From NCBI RefSeq assembly GCF_022343685.1, contig NZ_CP092123.1:1178001-1242000 (forward strand): DNA of 64,000 nt, written 5' to 3'. The notes beneath the pieces are model-generated. The model made no database searches, was not told the DNA's origin, and worked only from the letters and a program-made list of their open reading frames with translations. A program made the position numbers and the translations under genes. Below, in pieces: positions 28,665 through 37,337 of the stretch (position 1 is its first letter; the number at the start of each line of letters is the position of its first letter). This DNA is from Marinobacterium sediminicola (GTDB lineage: Bacteria; Pseudomonadota; Gammaproteobacteria; Pseudomonadales; Balneatricaceae).

Positions 28665-29687
28665 ATGGGAATTTTCGAGCGATATCTGACCCTGTGGGTT
28701 GGACTCAGTATTCTGGCGGGGGTTGTGCTGGGCAACCTTATACCGGTGCTGTTTAGCGTAGTGGCAGATCTTGAATACGCACACGTTAATCTGGTGGTAG
28801 CGCTGTTCATCTGGGTGATGATCTATCCGATGATGGTGCAGGTCGACTTCCGCGCAATCAAGGATGTCGGCAAGCGTCCGCGCGGGCTGGTGCTCACTCT
28901 GGTCGTTAACTGGTTGATCAAGCCATTCACGATGGCTGCGCTTGGCTGGCTGTTCTTCCGTGTTCTTTTCGTGGACTGGGTCGACCCGCAGAGCGCCGGC
29001 GAATACATTGCCGGCATGATTCTGCTGGGAGTGGCGCCCTGCACGGCGATGGTGTTTGTCTGGAGTCAGCTGACCAAGGGAGACCCCAACTACACGCTGG
29101 TACAGGTATCGGTCAATGACATCATCATGGTGTTTGCATTCGCGCCGATTGCGGCTTTTCTGCTCGGGGTCAGCGATATACACGTCCCCTGGGAAACGCT
29201 GCTGCTATCGGTCGTACTGTATGTGCTGCTGCCGTTGGTAGCAGGGGCGTTGACACGTCATCAGCTGGAACGGCTGGACGACGGCCGCCGTCTGGAGCGG
29301 TTACTGCAGCAACTCAAGCCCTGGTCGATTATGGGGTTGCTGGCGACCGTGGTGCTGTTATTCGGTTTTCAGGCTCGGACCATTATCGAGCAACCACAAA
29401 CGATTGCCTTGATCGCGGCTCCACTTCTGATCCAGACCTACGGAATCTTTATCATTGCCTATCTGGCTGCCTGGTGGTTAAAGCTGCCTCATCGAGTTGC
29501 TGCCCCTGCCTGCATGATCGGGACGTCCAACTTTTTCGAGCTGGCAGTGGCTGTAGCCATCTCCCTGTTTGGCCTGCACTCCGGTGCAGCCTTGGCGACG
29601 GTTGTTGGTGTGCTGGTCGAAGTACCGGTAATGCTGTCATTGGTCGCCGTGGCCAATCGAACCCGGCACTGGTTCGACAGAACCTGA
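28665..29687 (+). CDS. acr3: Acr3 arsenite efflux permease
   Basis: The protein has about ten membrane helices and the Acr3/BASS-fold signatures [15 protein letters not shown], with the catalytic cysteine, and [13 protein letters not shown]. It exports arsenite using the proton gradient. Tandem ATGs occur at 28662 and 28665; the second is better spaced from AAGGAG, so I used it. It lies 25 bases after arsR. Confidence 0.93.
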   Translation: MGIFERYLTLWVGLSILAGVVLGNLIPVLFSVVADLEYAHVNLVVALFIWVMIYPMMVQVDFRAIKDVGKRPRGLVLTLVVNWLIKPFTMAALGWLFFRVLFVDWVDPQSAGEYIAGMILLGVAPCTAMVFVWSQLTKGDPNYTLVQVSVNDIIMVFAFAPIAAFLLGVSDIHVPWETLLLSVVLYVLLPLVAGALTRHQLERLDDGRRLERLLQQLKPWSIMGLLATVVLLFGFQARTIIEQPQTIALIAAPLLIQTYGIFIIAYLAAWWLKLPHRVAAPACMIGTSNFFELAVAVAISLFGLHSGAALATVVGVLVEVPVMLSLVAVANRTRHWFDRT

Positions 29688-29747
29688 TTCTGCAGATATT
29701 CAGTTCTCAAATTCATTGAATGACCGTTTTTTCACAGGAGTCACATC

Positions 29748-30758
29748 ATGACCATTAAAGTGGGCATCAACGGTTTCGGGCGCATGGGGCGCCTGACCAT
29801 GCGTGCCATTTTCGATCATGCCGACGTTCAAATCGTCCAGATCAATGATCCTGCCGGCGATGCGGCGACTTTGGCACACCTGATGAACTTTGATTCGGTT
29901 CACGGCCGCTGGAACCATGAAGCTTTGGCGGACGCGGATGTCATGATGATCGGTGATCAGAGCATTGTGGTCTCTGCCAACAAGGCTATCAGCGAAACGG
30001 ACTGGTCCGGCTGTGATCTGGTGATTGAGGCTTCCGGCAAGATGAAAACACGAGCATTGCTGCAAGCCTATCTGGATCAGGGCGTAAAGCGGGTGGTGGT
30101 CACGGCACCCGTGAAGGAAGAGGGCATACTGAACATTGTCATGGGCGTTAATGATGACCTGTATGACTCGCAGCAGTATCCGATTGTCACGGCGGCTTCC
30201 TGCACCACCAATTGCCTGGCACCCGTGGTGAAGGTGATTCACGAACAGTTGGGGATCAAGCATGGTTCGATGACCACCATTCACGATATCACCAACACGC
30301 AGACGATTCTGGACGCGCCACACAAGGATCTGCGCCGTGCACGGGCCTGTGGCATGAGTCTGATCCCGACGACAACCGGTTCAGCCACGGCCATCACCCA
30401 TATTTTTCCTGAGTTGAAAGGCAAGCTGAACGGCCACGCGATTCGTGTGCCGTTGGCAAATGCCTCGATTACCGACTGCGTGTTCGAGGTCGAGCGTGAA
30501 ACCTCCGTGGAAGAGGTCAATCGACTGCTGAAGCAGGCGGCTGAGGGAGAGTTGAAAGGTGTGCTGGGGTTCGAGGAGCGCCCCCTGGTGTCCATCGACT
30601 ACCGTACCGATCCGCGCTCCAGCGTAGTGGATGCCCTGTCTACCATGGTGGTGAACGGTACTCAGGTGAAACTGTACCTCTGGTACGACAACGAGTGGGG
30701 CTATGCCAATCGCACGGCAGAGCTGGCGCTGAAGGTTGGGCGGCTGGACCAGGCTTGA
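29748..30758 (+). CDS. ArsJ-associated glyceraldehyde-3-phosphate dehydrogenase
   Basis: This 336-residue type I GAPDH has the NAD loop [10 protein letters not shown], the catalytic cysteine in SCTTNC (about residue 153) and WYDNEWGY near the end. In ars operons this enzyme uses arsenate in place of phosphate to make 1-arseno-3-phosphoglycerate, which the neighbouring ArsJ exports. Its position directly ahead of arsJ supports that over a glycolytic role. The gene follows acr3 by 60 bases. Confidence 0.92.
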   Translation: MTIKVGINGFGRMGRLTMRAIFDHADVQIVQINDPAGDAATLAHLMNFDSVHGRWNHEALADADVMMIGDQSIVVSANKAISETDWSGCDLVIEASGKMKTRALLQAYLDQGVKRVVVTAPVKEEGILNIVMGVNDDLYDSQQYPIVTAASCTTNCLAPVVKVIHEQLGIKHGSMTTIHDITNTQTILDAPHKDLRRARACGMSLIPTTTGSATAITHIFPELKGKLNGHAIRVPLANASITDCVFEVERETSVEEVNRLLKQAAEGELKGVLGFEERPLVSIDYRTDPRSSVVDALSTMVVNGTQVKLYLWYDNEWGYANRTAELALKVGRLDQA

Positions 30759-30791
30759 GTTGAAACTGACGACGACAGGGCACACGAGATC

Positions 30792-32036
30792 ATGTTGAGC
30801 CAGCTTTCCGCCGCCATCCGCCAGTATCTGGTGGTGACCGGCAATTACTGGGCCTTTACCCTGACTGACGGAGCGCTGCGCATGCTGGTGGTGCTGCATT
30901 TTCATGGATTGGGCTACTCGCCGCTGGAGATAGCACTGCTGTTCCTGTTCTATGAGGTCTTCGGGGTGATCACCAACCTGGTCGGCGGCTGGTTGGGGGC
31001 GCATCTGGGCTTGAACCGAACCATGAATATCGGCCTTGGCTTGCAGGTGGTGGCGTTGTCCATGCTGCTGGTGCCGGCGGCCTGGCTGACCGTGCCCTGG
31101 GTGATGGCGGCTCAGGCCTTGTCGGGCATCGCCAAGGACCTGAACAAGATGAGTGCCAAAAGCTCGATCAAGCTGTTGGTGCCCGAAGATGCGCAGGGCA
31201 GACTCTACAAGTGGGTCGCGATCCTCACCGGCTCCAAGAACGCCCTCAAAGGAGCGGGCTTCTTCCTGGGCGGCGCGTTGCTCATGGTGCTGGGCTTTGC
31301 TGGTGCGGTCGCTGCCATGGCGGGGGCGCTGGCACTGGTTTGGCTGCTGAGTCTGGTGTTACTGAAAAGGGATCTCGGCAAGGCGAGGAACAAGCCTAAA
31401 TTCCGTGACATTTTCTCCAAGAGTCGGGCCATCAATATCCTGTCTGCGGCGCGCTTGTTCCTGTTTGGTGCCCGCGATGTCTGGTTCGTGGTCGCCCTGC
31501 CGGTATTCCTGTCACAAACACTGGGTTGGAATCACAGCCAGACCGGCGGCTTTCTCGCCCTCTGGGTGATCGGCTATGGCATGGTGCAGGCCTTTGCGCC
31601 ACGCATTACCGGCAAGGCGGCGGGGCAGTTACCGGACGGACGAGCGGCCAGGGTCTGGGCCGCGGTGTTGGCGTTGCTGCCTGCCCTTATGGCGCTGGCG
31701 TTGATGACCGATCTCGATCCGGCCTGGACGCTGATAGGCGGACTACTGGTGTTTGGAGCCGTGTTTGCGATCAACTCCTCACTGCACAGCTATCTGATCG
31801 TCAGCTATGCAGGCAGTGACGGTGTTTCCCTCGATGTGGGCTTCTACTACATGGCCAACGCGCTGGGTCGGTTGATAGGTACCCTGTTATCGGGCTGGGT
31901 GTTCCAGCTGGCTGGGCAGGGCAGTGACGGATTGCAGGCCTGTCTCTGGATATCCTGCCTGATGCTATTGCTCACTGTCGTTATTTCCATTGGACTGCCA
32001 TCACTCAGCTCATGCCGCGACAGGGCCTCTTTGTAG
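30792..32036 (+). CDS. arsJ: ArsJ organoarsenical efflux MFS transporter
   Basis: This 414-residue major-facilitator protein of about 12 helices has the ArsJ-specific stretch GIAKDLNKMSAKSSIKLLVP and an early GNYWAFTLTDGALRMLVVLHFH. ArsJ exports 1-arseno-3-phosphoglycerate made by the GAPDH encoded just upstream; the compound then decays outside, giving net arsenate removal. It is the final gene of the ars operon. Confidence 0.92.
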   Translation: MLSQLSAAIRQYLVVTGNYWAFTLTDGALRMLVVLHFHGLGYSPLEIALLFLFYEVFGVITNLVGGWLGAHLGLNRTMNIGLGLQVVALSMLLVPAAWLTVPWVMAAQALSGIAKDLNKMSAKSSIKLLVPEDAQGRLYKWVAILTGSKNALKGAGFFLGGALLMVLGFAGAVAAMAGALALVWLLSLVLLKRDLGKARNKPKFRDIFSKSRAINILSAARLFLFGARDVWFVVALPVFLSQTLGWNHSQTGGFLALWVIGYGMVQAFAPRITGKAAGQLPDGRAARVWAAVLALLPALMALALMTDLDPAWTLIGGLLVFGAVFAINSSLHSYLIVSYAGSDGVSLDVGFYYMANALGRLIGTLLSGWVFQLAGQGSDGLQACLWISCLMLLLTVVISIGLPSLSSCRDRASL

Positions 32037-32136
32037 GTTATTGTCTTGAATACTGCGGACAGTGTGGGGCTTCCATTGATGATGGATGCTGGCTCTGGCA
32101 GCATGGCTCCGGCCGGCAATGCTCAAGGCATGGCTG

Positions 32137-32155
32137 TGGGGTGTTGGACGCCCCA
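32137..32155 (+). terminator. Hairpin after the ars operon
   Basis: TGGGGTGT and ACGCCCCA pair (one G-T wobble) around TGG, about 100 bases after arsJ. Only a mixed pyrimidine tail follows, so efficiency is uncertain. Confidence 0.4.
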
Positions 32156-32235
32156 TGACTGGTCTCCTTATCCTAAAAAAGCATAAATTTGTTAATATTT
32201 ATTCTTTTATGGAATCAAAATAACCCTGTATCTTA

Positions 32236-34041
32236 GTGGCTTTTCAACGGATACGGGTTAACGCTGTGGAGTGGCAAGGCTGGTTCGCACTGAGTTTAAT
32301 GATCGCTGCGCTGGCGGTTCTGGTTCTGACACGCACCGGGCCGCACATCGTCATGATGGCGGTATTGGCGCTGCTCAGTATCAGTGGCGTGCTGACCCCC
32401 AGTGAAGCATTGGCAGGTTTTGCCAACTCGGGATTGATCACTGTGGCTTGCATGTTTGTGGTCGCGGCGGGCATCCATTCGTCTGGCGGGGTCGATTTGC
32501 TGGTGCACAAGGTTCTGGGACGCCCTCAGGGGGTTCGCGGTGCCATGGGGCGCATTTTTGCTCCGGTGGTATTGCTCAGTGGCTTTCTCAATAACACCCC
32601 TGTGGTTGCTACGATGATCCCGGCAATACACGCCTGGTCACGCAAGATCAATATTCCTGCATCCAAATTGATGATCCCGCTGAGCTACAGCGCCATCCTG
32701 GGCGGTACGCTGACCCTGATTGGTACCAGTACCAATCTCGTGGTCAATGGGCAGTACCAGCAATTAACCGGTGAAGCCGGATTGTCGTTGTTCTCGATTA
32801 CCGCCGTGGCGTTGCCGGTGGTGCTGGTGGGCTTGCTGTTTATCTGGCTGGTGTTTCCGCGCCTGCTGCCTGATCGCAGTGACAAGCGTGCCTTTGGCAA
32901 CTTGCGAGAGTTCACCCTGGAAGTCGCGGTAGCGCCGGGAGGGCCGCTGGTCGGTCAGTCGGTAGAGCAGGCAGGCCTGCGAAGCCTCGATCGGGTGTAT
33001 CTGGTCGAGATTGAGCGCGGTGGCAATATCGTAACCGCGGTTTCATCCGAGGAAAAACTGCAGGGGGGCGACCGCCTGGTCTTCGCCGGTGACACTGAGG
33101 CAATCTCTGACCTCTTGCGCATTAACGGTATCGTGCCTTCACCGGAAAACGGTCACTCCGATACGCTCAATCAGGATCGCGCTGAGCGGTGTCTGGTCGA
33201 GGCGGTGGTCTCCACTCACTGTGATGCGGTGGGTCATGCCATTCGTGATGCGCGCTTCCGGGATCGCTATGGCGCAGTTGTGCTGGCGGTGGCTCGCAGT
33301 GGTGAGCGTGTGCAGGGCAATCTGGGCAATATTCGCCTTGAAGCCGGTGACACTTTGCTGCTCGAAGCGCGCCCCGCATTTGTGAGTCGCCAGCGCTATA
33401 ACAAGGACTTTCTGTTGATCAATGACCTCGACAAGACCCAGCCGCGTCATGAGCGTGCCTGGCTCTCATGGGGCATTTTGGCGGCCCTGGTGCTGGCTGC
33501 CGGTACCGGATTGACCAGTATGCTCAATGCAGCTCTGGTTGGCGCAGGCTTGATGGTGGTGACCGGCTGCTGCAATGTGGCGCAAGCGGAAAAGAGTCTT
33601 GATCTGACCGTTATCCTGACGATCGCCGCATCTTTTGCACTTGGTGCGGCATTGCAGAAGACCGGTGTGGCGACTTTTCTGGCCGATGGCATGGTTGATC
33701 TGAGTGCGGGTACACCCTGGCTATTGTTGATTCTGACTTACCTGGCCGTTTCCATACTGACCGAGATGATCACCAACAATGCTGCTGCCGTTTTAATGTT
33801 GCCGATCGTACTGGAAGTGACAGAGAAAGCTCAGCTGAGCCATGAACCTTTCATCTTTGCGATCATGATTGCGGCTTCAGCGAGCTTTGCTACGCCGCTG
33901 GGCTATCAAACCAATCTGATGGTGTACGGGCCGGGTGGGTACAAGTTTACCGACTTCCTGAAGGTTGGGGTGCCGATGAACTTGCTGGTCGCTGCGGTAA
34001 CGCTGGCCACTCTGCTGATCGGATGGCCGTTGATGGCCTGA
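32236..34041 (+). CDS. SLC13 family permease with two TrkA-C domains
   Basis: The 601-residue transporter has DASS-type halves separated by two TrkA-C (RCK_C) ligand-binding domains (about 215-300 and 310-400). Landmarks are LSGFLNNTPVVATMIP, LIGTSTNLVVNG and the C-terminal TEMITNNAAAVLMLPI. Substrates of this class include dicarboxylates, sulfate and other anions; none can be assigned. The GTG at 32236 lacks a clear ribosome site, and a GTG at 32266 is an alternative. It is convergent with nhaB. Confidence 0.85.
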   Translation: MAFQRIRVNAVEWQGWFALSLMIAALAVLVLTRTGPHIVMMAVLALLSISGVLTPSEALAGFANSGLITVACMFVVAAGIHSSGGVDLLVHKVLGRPQGVRGAMGRIFAPVVLLSGFLNNTPVVATMIPAIHAWSRKINIPASKLMIPLSYSAILGGTLTLIGTSTNLVVNGQYQQLTGEAGLSLFSITAVALPVVLVGLLFIWLVFPRLLPDRSDKRAFGNLREFTLEVAVAPGGPLVGQSVEQAGLRSLDRVYLVEIERGGNIVTAVSSEEKLQGGDRLVFAGDTEAISDLLRINGIVPSPENGHSDTLNQDRAERCLVEAVVSTHCDAVGHAIRDARFRDRYGAVVLAVARSGERVQGNLGNIRLEAGDTLLLEARPAFVSRQRYNKDFLLINDLDKTQPRHERAWLSWGILAALVLAAGTGLTSMLNAALVGAGLMVVTGCCNVAQAEKSLDLTVILTIAASFALGAALQKTGVATFLADGMVDLSAGTPWLLLILTYLAVSILTEMITNNAAAVLMLPIVLEVTEKAQLSHEPFIFAIMIAASASFATPLGYQTNLMVYGPGGYKFTDFLKVGVPMNLLVAAVTLATLLIGWPLMA

Positions 34042-34067
34042 CACCGGACCATATGTCCGGTGTCAGG
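34037..34067. terminator. Strong inverted repeat between SLC13 and nhaB genes
   Basis: CCTGACACCGGAC and GTCCGGTGTCAGG form a perfect 13-base stem around a five-base loop. It includes the SLC13 stop codon and sits between two convergent genes. It lacks a T-run, but its symmetry and place suggest bidirectional termination or 3'-end protection. Confidence 0.6.
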
Positions 34068-34076
34068 GTGAGTCAA

Positions 34077-35582
34077 TCAGGTGAACAGGACTACCGACAG
34101 CAGGCCGACACCACCCAGCACAAGGGTATAGGGCAGGGCCATGATGACCATGCGGCCGTAGGAGAGACGAACCAGCGGCGCAATGGCCGATGTCAGCAGG
34201 AACAGAAACGCGGCCTGACCATTAGGTGTTGCCACGCTGGGCAGGTTGGTGCCGGTGTTGATCGCGACAGCCAGTTGGTCGAAGTGCGCACGTGAAATCT
34301 CACCTGCATCCAGGGCTTGCTTCACCTCACTGATATAAACCGTCGCGACGAAGACGTTATCCGAAATCATCGACAATACGCCGTTGGCGATGAAGAACAT
34401 CCCCGGTTGCTGCTCAGGCGGCAGTGACAGTACCCAGTCGATGATCGGAGAGAACAGGTGTTGTTCATGGATGACGGCGACGATCGCAAAAAACACGACC
34501 AGCAGTGCGGTAAACGGCAGTGCTTCTTCGAATGCCTTGCCGATCTGGTGTTCATCCGTGACGCCGTTGAATGAGGTGATCAGGATGATGACCAGCAGAC
34601 CAATGAGGCCTACTTCAGCGACGTGGAATGCCAGACCGAGTACCAGGACAACGGCAGCGATGGCCTGGATGATCAGGCCAGCCTTCTGTGCCTGGGTGCG
34701 CTTGGCGCGTTCCGCTTGCGCAAATTCGTTCAGGACATGCAGCACAGGGCGTGGCAGTTTAACGCCGTATCCGAACAGCTTCAGTTTTTCCAGCAATACA
34801 CAGGTAATCAGGCCTGCGGCGAGTACCGGCATTGAAACCGGCGCCATCAGCATGAAAAACTCGGCAAAATTCCAGCCAGCCGTTTTGGCGATCAGCAGGT
34901 TCTGTGGCTCACCCACCAGGGTGCAGACACCGCCCAAAGCGGTCCCTACGGCACTGTGCATCAGCAGGCTGCGCAGAAAGGCGCGAAAACCTTCCAGATC
35001 TTCACGGTGCAGGTCGACGACTTCGTGATCGGACACATGATTGTGGTCTTTTTGCTGGTGCCCCTTGCCGGATGCCACTTTGTGGTACACCGAATAGAAG
35101 CCGACCGCGACACTGATGATGACGGCGGTTACCGTCAAGGCATCCAGAAATGCGGACAGCACGGCTGCTGTCATGCTGAACAGCAGGGCCAGCAGGTATT
35201 TTGAACGCACATGCAAGAGGATGTTGGTGAACGTGACCAGCAGCAGGCTTTTCATGAAATAGATGCCTGCAACCATAAACATCAACAGCAGAATCACCGG
35301 CAGGTTGGCTTCCACTTCATGGTAGAGGGACTCGGGGCTGGTCATTCCCAGCAGCAGGGCCTCTATCGCAAGCAGGCCGCCAGGAAGCAGTGGGTAGCAC
35401 TTCAGTGCCATCGCCAGCGTAAAAATAAACTCGCCGATCAGCAGCCAGCCAGTGGCCTGGGGGCCGACTGTCCAGAGCGCGATGGGGTTGAGGATCAGGA
35501 ACAGTACAATAATCTGCTTGTACCAGGCAGGGGCATTGCCCAGAAAATTGTGCGCAAAGGCACCGAGCTGTGTTGTTGGCAT
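34077..35582 (-). CDS. nhaB: NhaB sodium/proton antiporter
   Basis: The 501-residue protein matches NhaB (E. coli 513 aa) from its N-terminus ([21 protein letters not shown]) through [26 protein letters not shown] to [30 protein letters not shown], with about 12 membrane helices. It expels sodium in exchange for protons, fitting a marine lifestyle. The ATG at 35582 has only a weak ribosome site, and its long upstream leader is strongly structured, which suggests post-transcriptional control. Confidence 0.94.
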   Translation of the reverse strand: MPTTQLGAFAHNFLGNAPAWYKQIIVLFLILNPIALWTVGPQATGWLLIGEFIFTLAMALKCYPLLPGGLLAIEALLLGMTSPESLYHEVEANLPVILLLMFMVAGIYFMKSLLLVTFTNILLHVRSKYLLALLFSMTAAVLSAFLDALTVTAVIISVAVGFYSVYHKVASGKGHQQKDHNHVSDHEVVDLHREDLEGFRAFLRSLLMHSAVGTALGGVCTLVGEPQNLLIAKTAGWNFAEFFMLMAPVSMPVLAAGLITCVLLEKLKLFGYGVKLPRPVLHVLNEFAQAERAKRTQAQKAGLIIQAIAAVVLVLGLAFHVAEVGLIGLLVIILITSFNGVTDEHQIGKAFEEALPFTALLVVFFAIVAVIHEQHLFSPIIDWVLSLPPEQQPGMFFIANGVLSMISDNVFVATVYISEVKQALDAGEISRAHFDQLAVAINTGTNLPSVATPNGQAAFLFLLTSAIAPLVRLSYGRMVIMALPYTLVLGGVGLLSVVLFT

Positions 35583-35870
35583 TATGATGTCTCGGTTTGG
35601 CTACCGGAGCAGCCGGGTTAAATGAAAACCGGTCTCCATGGTTGCTGCGACCACGCAGGGAGCAACCACCGGAAAGCATGTTCCGGTTACAGGCAGAGGG
35701 AGGCGCAGGCCTGGGGCCTTCCGAATCCGAGAAACAAGATGGAGAGATGAAACAGGCTCGACCGGAGAACGTATGCGTCGATCAACCTGCAGCCCGTAAC
35801 GGAGTGGCGGGAACTTTACCACAGGCTTGGACCGGTATTCCATAAAAGTATGCTGCACCTGCGTACTATA
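35583..35870 (-). promoter_or_regulatory. Long structured leader region of nhaB (candidate cis-regulatory RNA)
   Basis: This is the first part of a 397-base stretch without a convincing gene. On the minus strand it holds two abutting perfect hairpins. GGTTGCT/AGCAACC (35640-35667) has an inner GCG/CGC, and ACCGGAA/TTCCGGT (35668-35687) follows directly. A smaller AGGC/GCCT hairpin lies at 35707-35719. Stacked stems ahead of a sodium antiporter fit a riboswitch or attenuator, but I cannot match a named class by eye. The remaining bases to nfeD (35871-35979) show only the nfeD ribosome site. Confidence 0.45.
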
Positions 35871-35979
35871 TCGGGGGGTATTTTAGTTCAGGGTCCGCGG
35901 TATTGGTCTGACCAGAGTCGACCCGAGCATCAAACTGCTCCATAATCGATGCGAACCAATAGAGGCACAGGGATGAAAC

Positions 35980-36435
35980 ATGACATTTCAGATTGAGTAC
36001 TGGCATTGGGTAGTGTTCGGCATGTTGCTGATCATGGCCGAGCTGGTAGTCCCGAGCTTTACCATATTCTGGTTCGGCCTTGGTGGACTGTTGATGGCGT
36101 TGCTGGTTTGGCTGGTGCCTGATCTGGGGCTCAGCATACAGCTTGTGGCGTGGGCCATAGGGTCAAGCCTGTTCGCGCTGGCATGGTTCAAGCTGATGCG
36201 TCCGCTGATGGTTGATAGAACCAATGCCGGCATTGCTCGAGAGGCGGTGTTGGGTGAAAGTGGACAGGTCATTCTGGCTCCTCAGCCACCACGGCGTGGA
36301 CAGGTGCGCTTCTCGACGCCGGTGCTGGGGGATGATGAGTGGGAGTTTATCTGCGACGAAGCTGTTGCCGTGGGGGATCGGGTCATTATCACCGAGATCT
36401 CGGGTAACACTCTTATTGTCAAAAAACGGGGTTAG
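35980..36435 (+). CDS. nfeD: NfeD-like membrane protein
   Basis: This 151-residue short-form NfeD has three to four membrane helices (about residues 8-75) followed by an OB-fold domain (about 90-151). The OB-fold contains GESGQVILAPQPPRRGQVRF and a terminal GNTLIVKKRG. Short NfeD proteins pair with SPFH proteins in membrane quality control, and the next gene encodes such a protein 37 bases away. The ATG follows AGGGA. Confidence 0.9.
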   Translation: MTFQIEYWHWVVFGMLLIMAELVVPSFTIFWFGLGGLLMALLVWLVPDLGLSIQLVAWAIGSSLFALAWFKLMRPLMVDRTNAGIAREAVLGESGQVILAPQPPRRGQVRFSTPVLGDDEWEFICDEAVAVGDRVIITEISGNTLIVKKRG

Positions 36436-36472
36436 GCTGTTGCCGTTCCCATCGCACTGAAAGGAGAAAACG

Positions 36473-37336
36473 ATGTTCGCAATCGATGGACTGATGATGG
36501 CAGGGGTCTTCCTCGTGCTGGTCATAGTGACCCTTTTTCTGGGGGTCAGAACTGTCCCTCAGGGTAGCAAGCATGTCGTACAGCGGCTGGGTAAATACCA
36601 CAAAACGCTGGGGCCTGGCCTTAATGTAATCATTCCTTATATAGACTCTGTTGCCTATAAAGTGACGACCAAGGATATCGTGCTGGATATTCCGTCTCAG
36701 GAAGTGATTACACTTGATAACGCCGTCATCATTGCCAATGCCGTGGCCTACATCAATATCGTATCGCCCGAGAAGGCCGTTTACGGTGTTGAGGATTACT
36801 CTTTCGCGATCCAGAACCTGGTACAAACCTCTTTACGTTCGATTGTTGGTGAGATGAACCTGGACGAGGCGCTGTCGAACCGGGATCAGATCAAGGCCAA
36901 ATTGAAGGGTGCAATCTCCGATGATATCTCTGACTGGGGTATTACACTGAAAACGGTGGAGATTCAGGATATCAATCCATCGCAGACCATGCAGATGGCG
37001 ATGGAAGAGCAGGCTGCAGCCGAGCGTCAGCGCCGTGCGACCGTGACTCGAGCGGATGGTGAAAAGGCAGCGGCCATTCTGGAAGCGGAAGGTCGTCTGG
37101 AAGCTTCACGTCGTGATGCTGAAGCTAAAGTGGTGCTGGCAGAAGCGAGTCAGGCGGCAATCGAAAAGGTAACCTCGGCCATTCAGGGTAATGAGTTGCC
37201 GGTGATGTACCTGTTGGGCGAGAAGTACGTCGAATCCATCAAGGAAATGTCACAGGGCGAAAATGCCAAGATCGTCCTGCTGCCCGGCGATATTCCTGCC
37301 GCCGTCCGTGGCATCATGGGTGGTTTCAGCAAGTAA
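36473..37336 (+). CDS. qmcA: QmcA/paraslipin-type SPFH (band 7) protein
   Basis: The 287-residue protein has one N-terminal membrane helix (about 8-28) and a band 7 domain (VPQGSKHVVQRLGKYHKTLGPGLNVIIPYID). A coiled-coil tail rich in Glu, Ala and Arg (about 175-235) precedes a conserved end, YLLGEKYVESI. It forms membrane microdomain scaffolds with NfeD. AGGAG lies just before the ATG. Confidence 0.92.
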   Translation: MFAIDGLMMAGVFLVLVIVTLFLGVRTVPQGSKHVVQRLGKYHKTLGPGLNVIIPYIDSVAYKVTTKDIVLDIPSQEVITLDNAVIIANAVAYINIVSPEKAVYGVEDYSFAIQNLVQTSLRSIVGEMNLDEALSNRDQIKAKLKGAISDDISDWGITLKTVEIQDINPSQTMQMAMEEQAAAERQRRATVTRADGEKAAAILEAEGRLEASRRDAEAKVVLAEASQAAIEKVTSAIQGNELPVMYLLGEKYVESIKEMSQGENAKIVLLPGDIPAAVRGIMGGFSK

Positions 37337-37337
37337 C

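Noticed and set aside
29700-31004. Long minus-strand open frames opposite the GAPDH and arsJ genes
   Set aside because: They are shadows of well-conserved plus-strand genes with no domain of their own.
35601-35858. 85-residue minus-strand open frame in the nhaB leader
   Set aside because: No recognisable domain or good ribosome site, and it runs through the perfect hairpins; better explained as non-coding leader.
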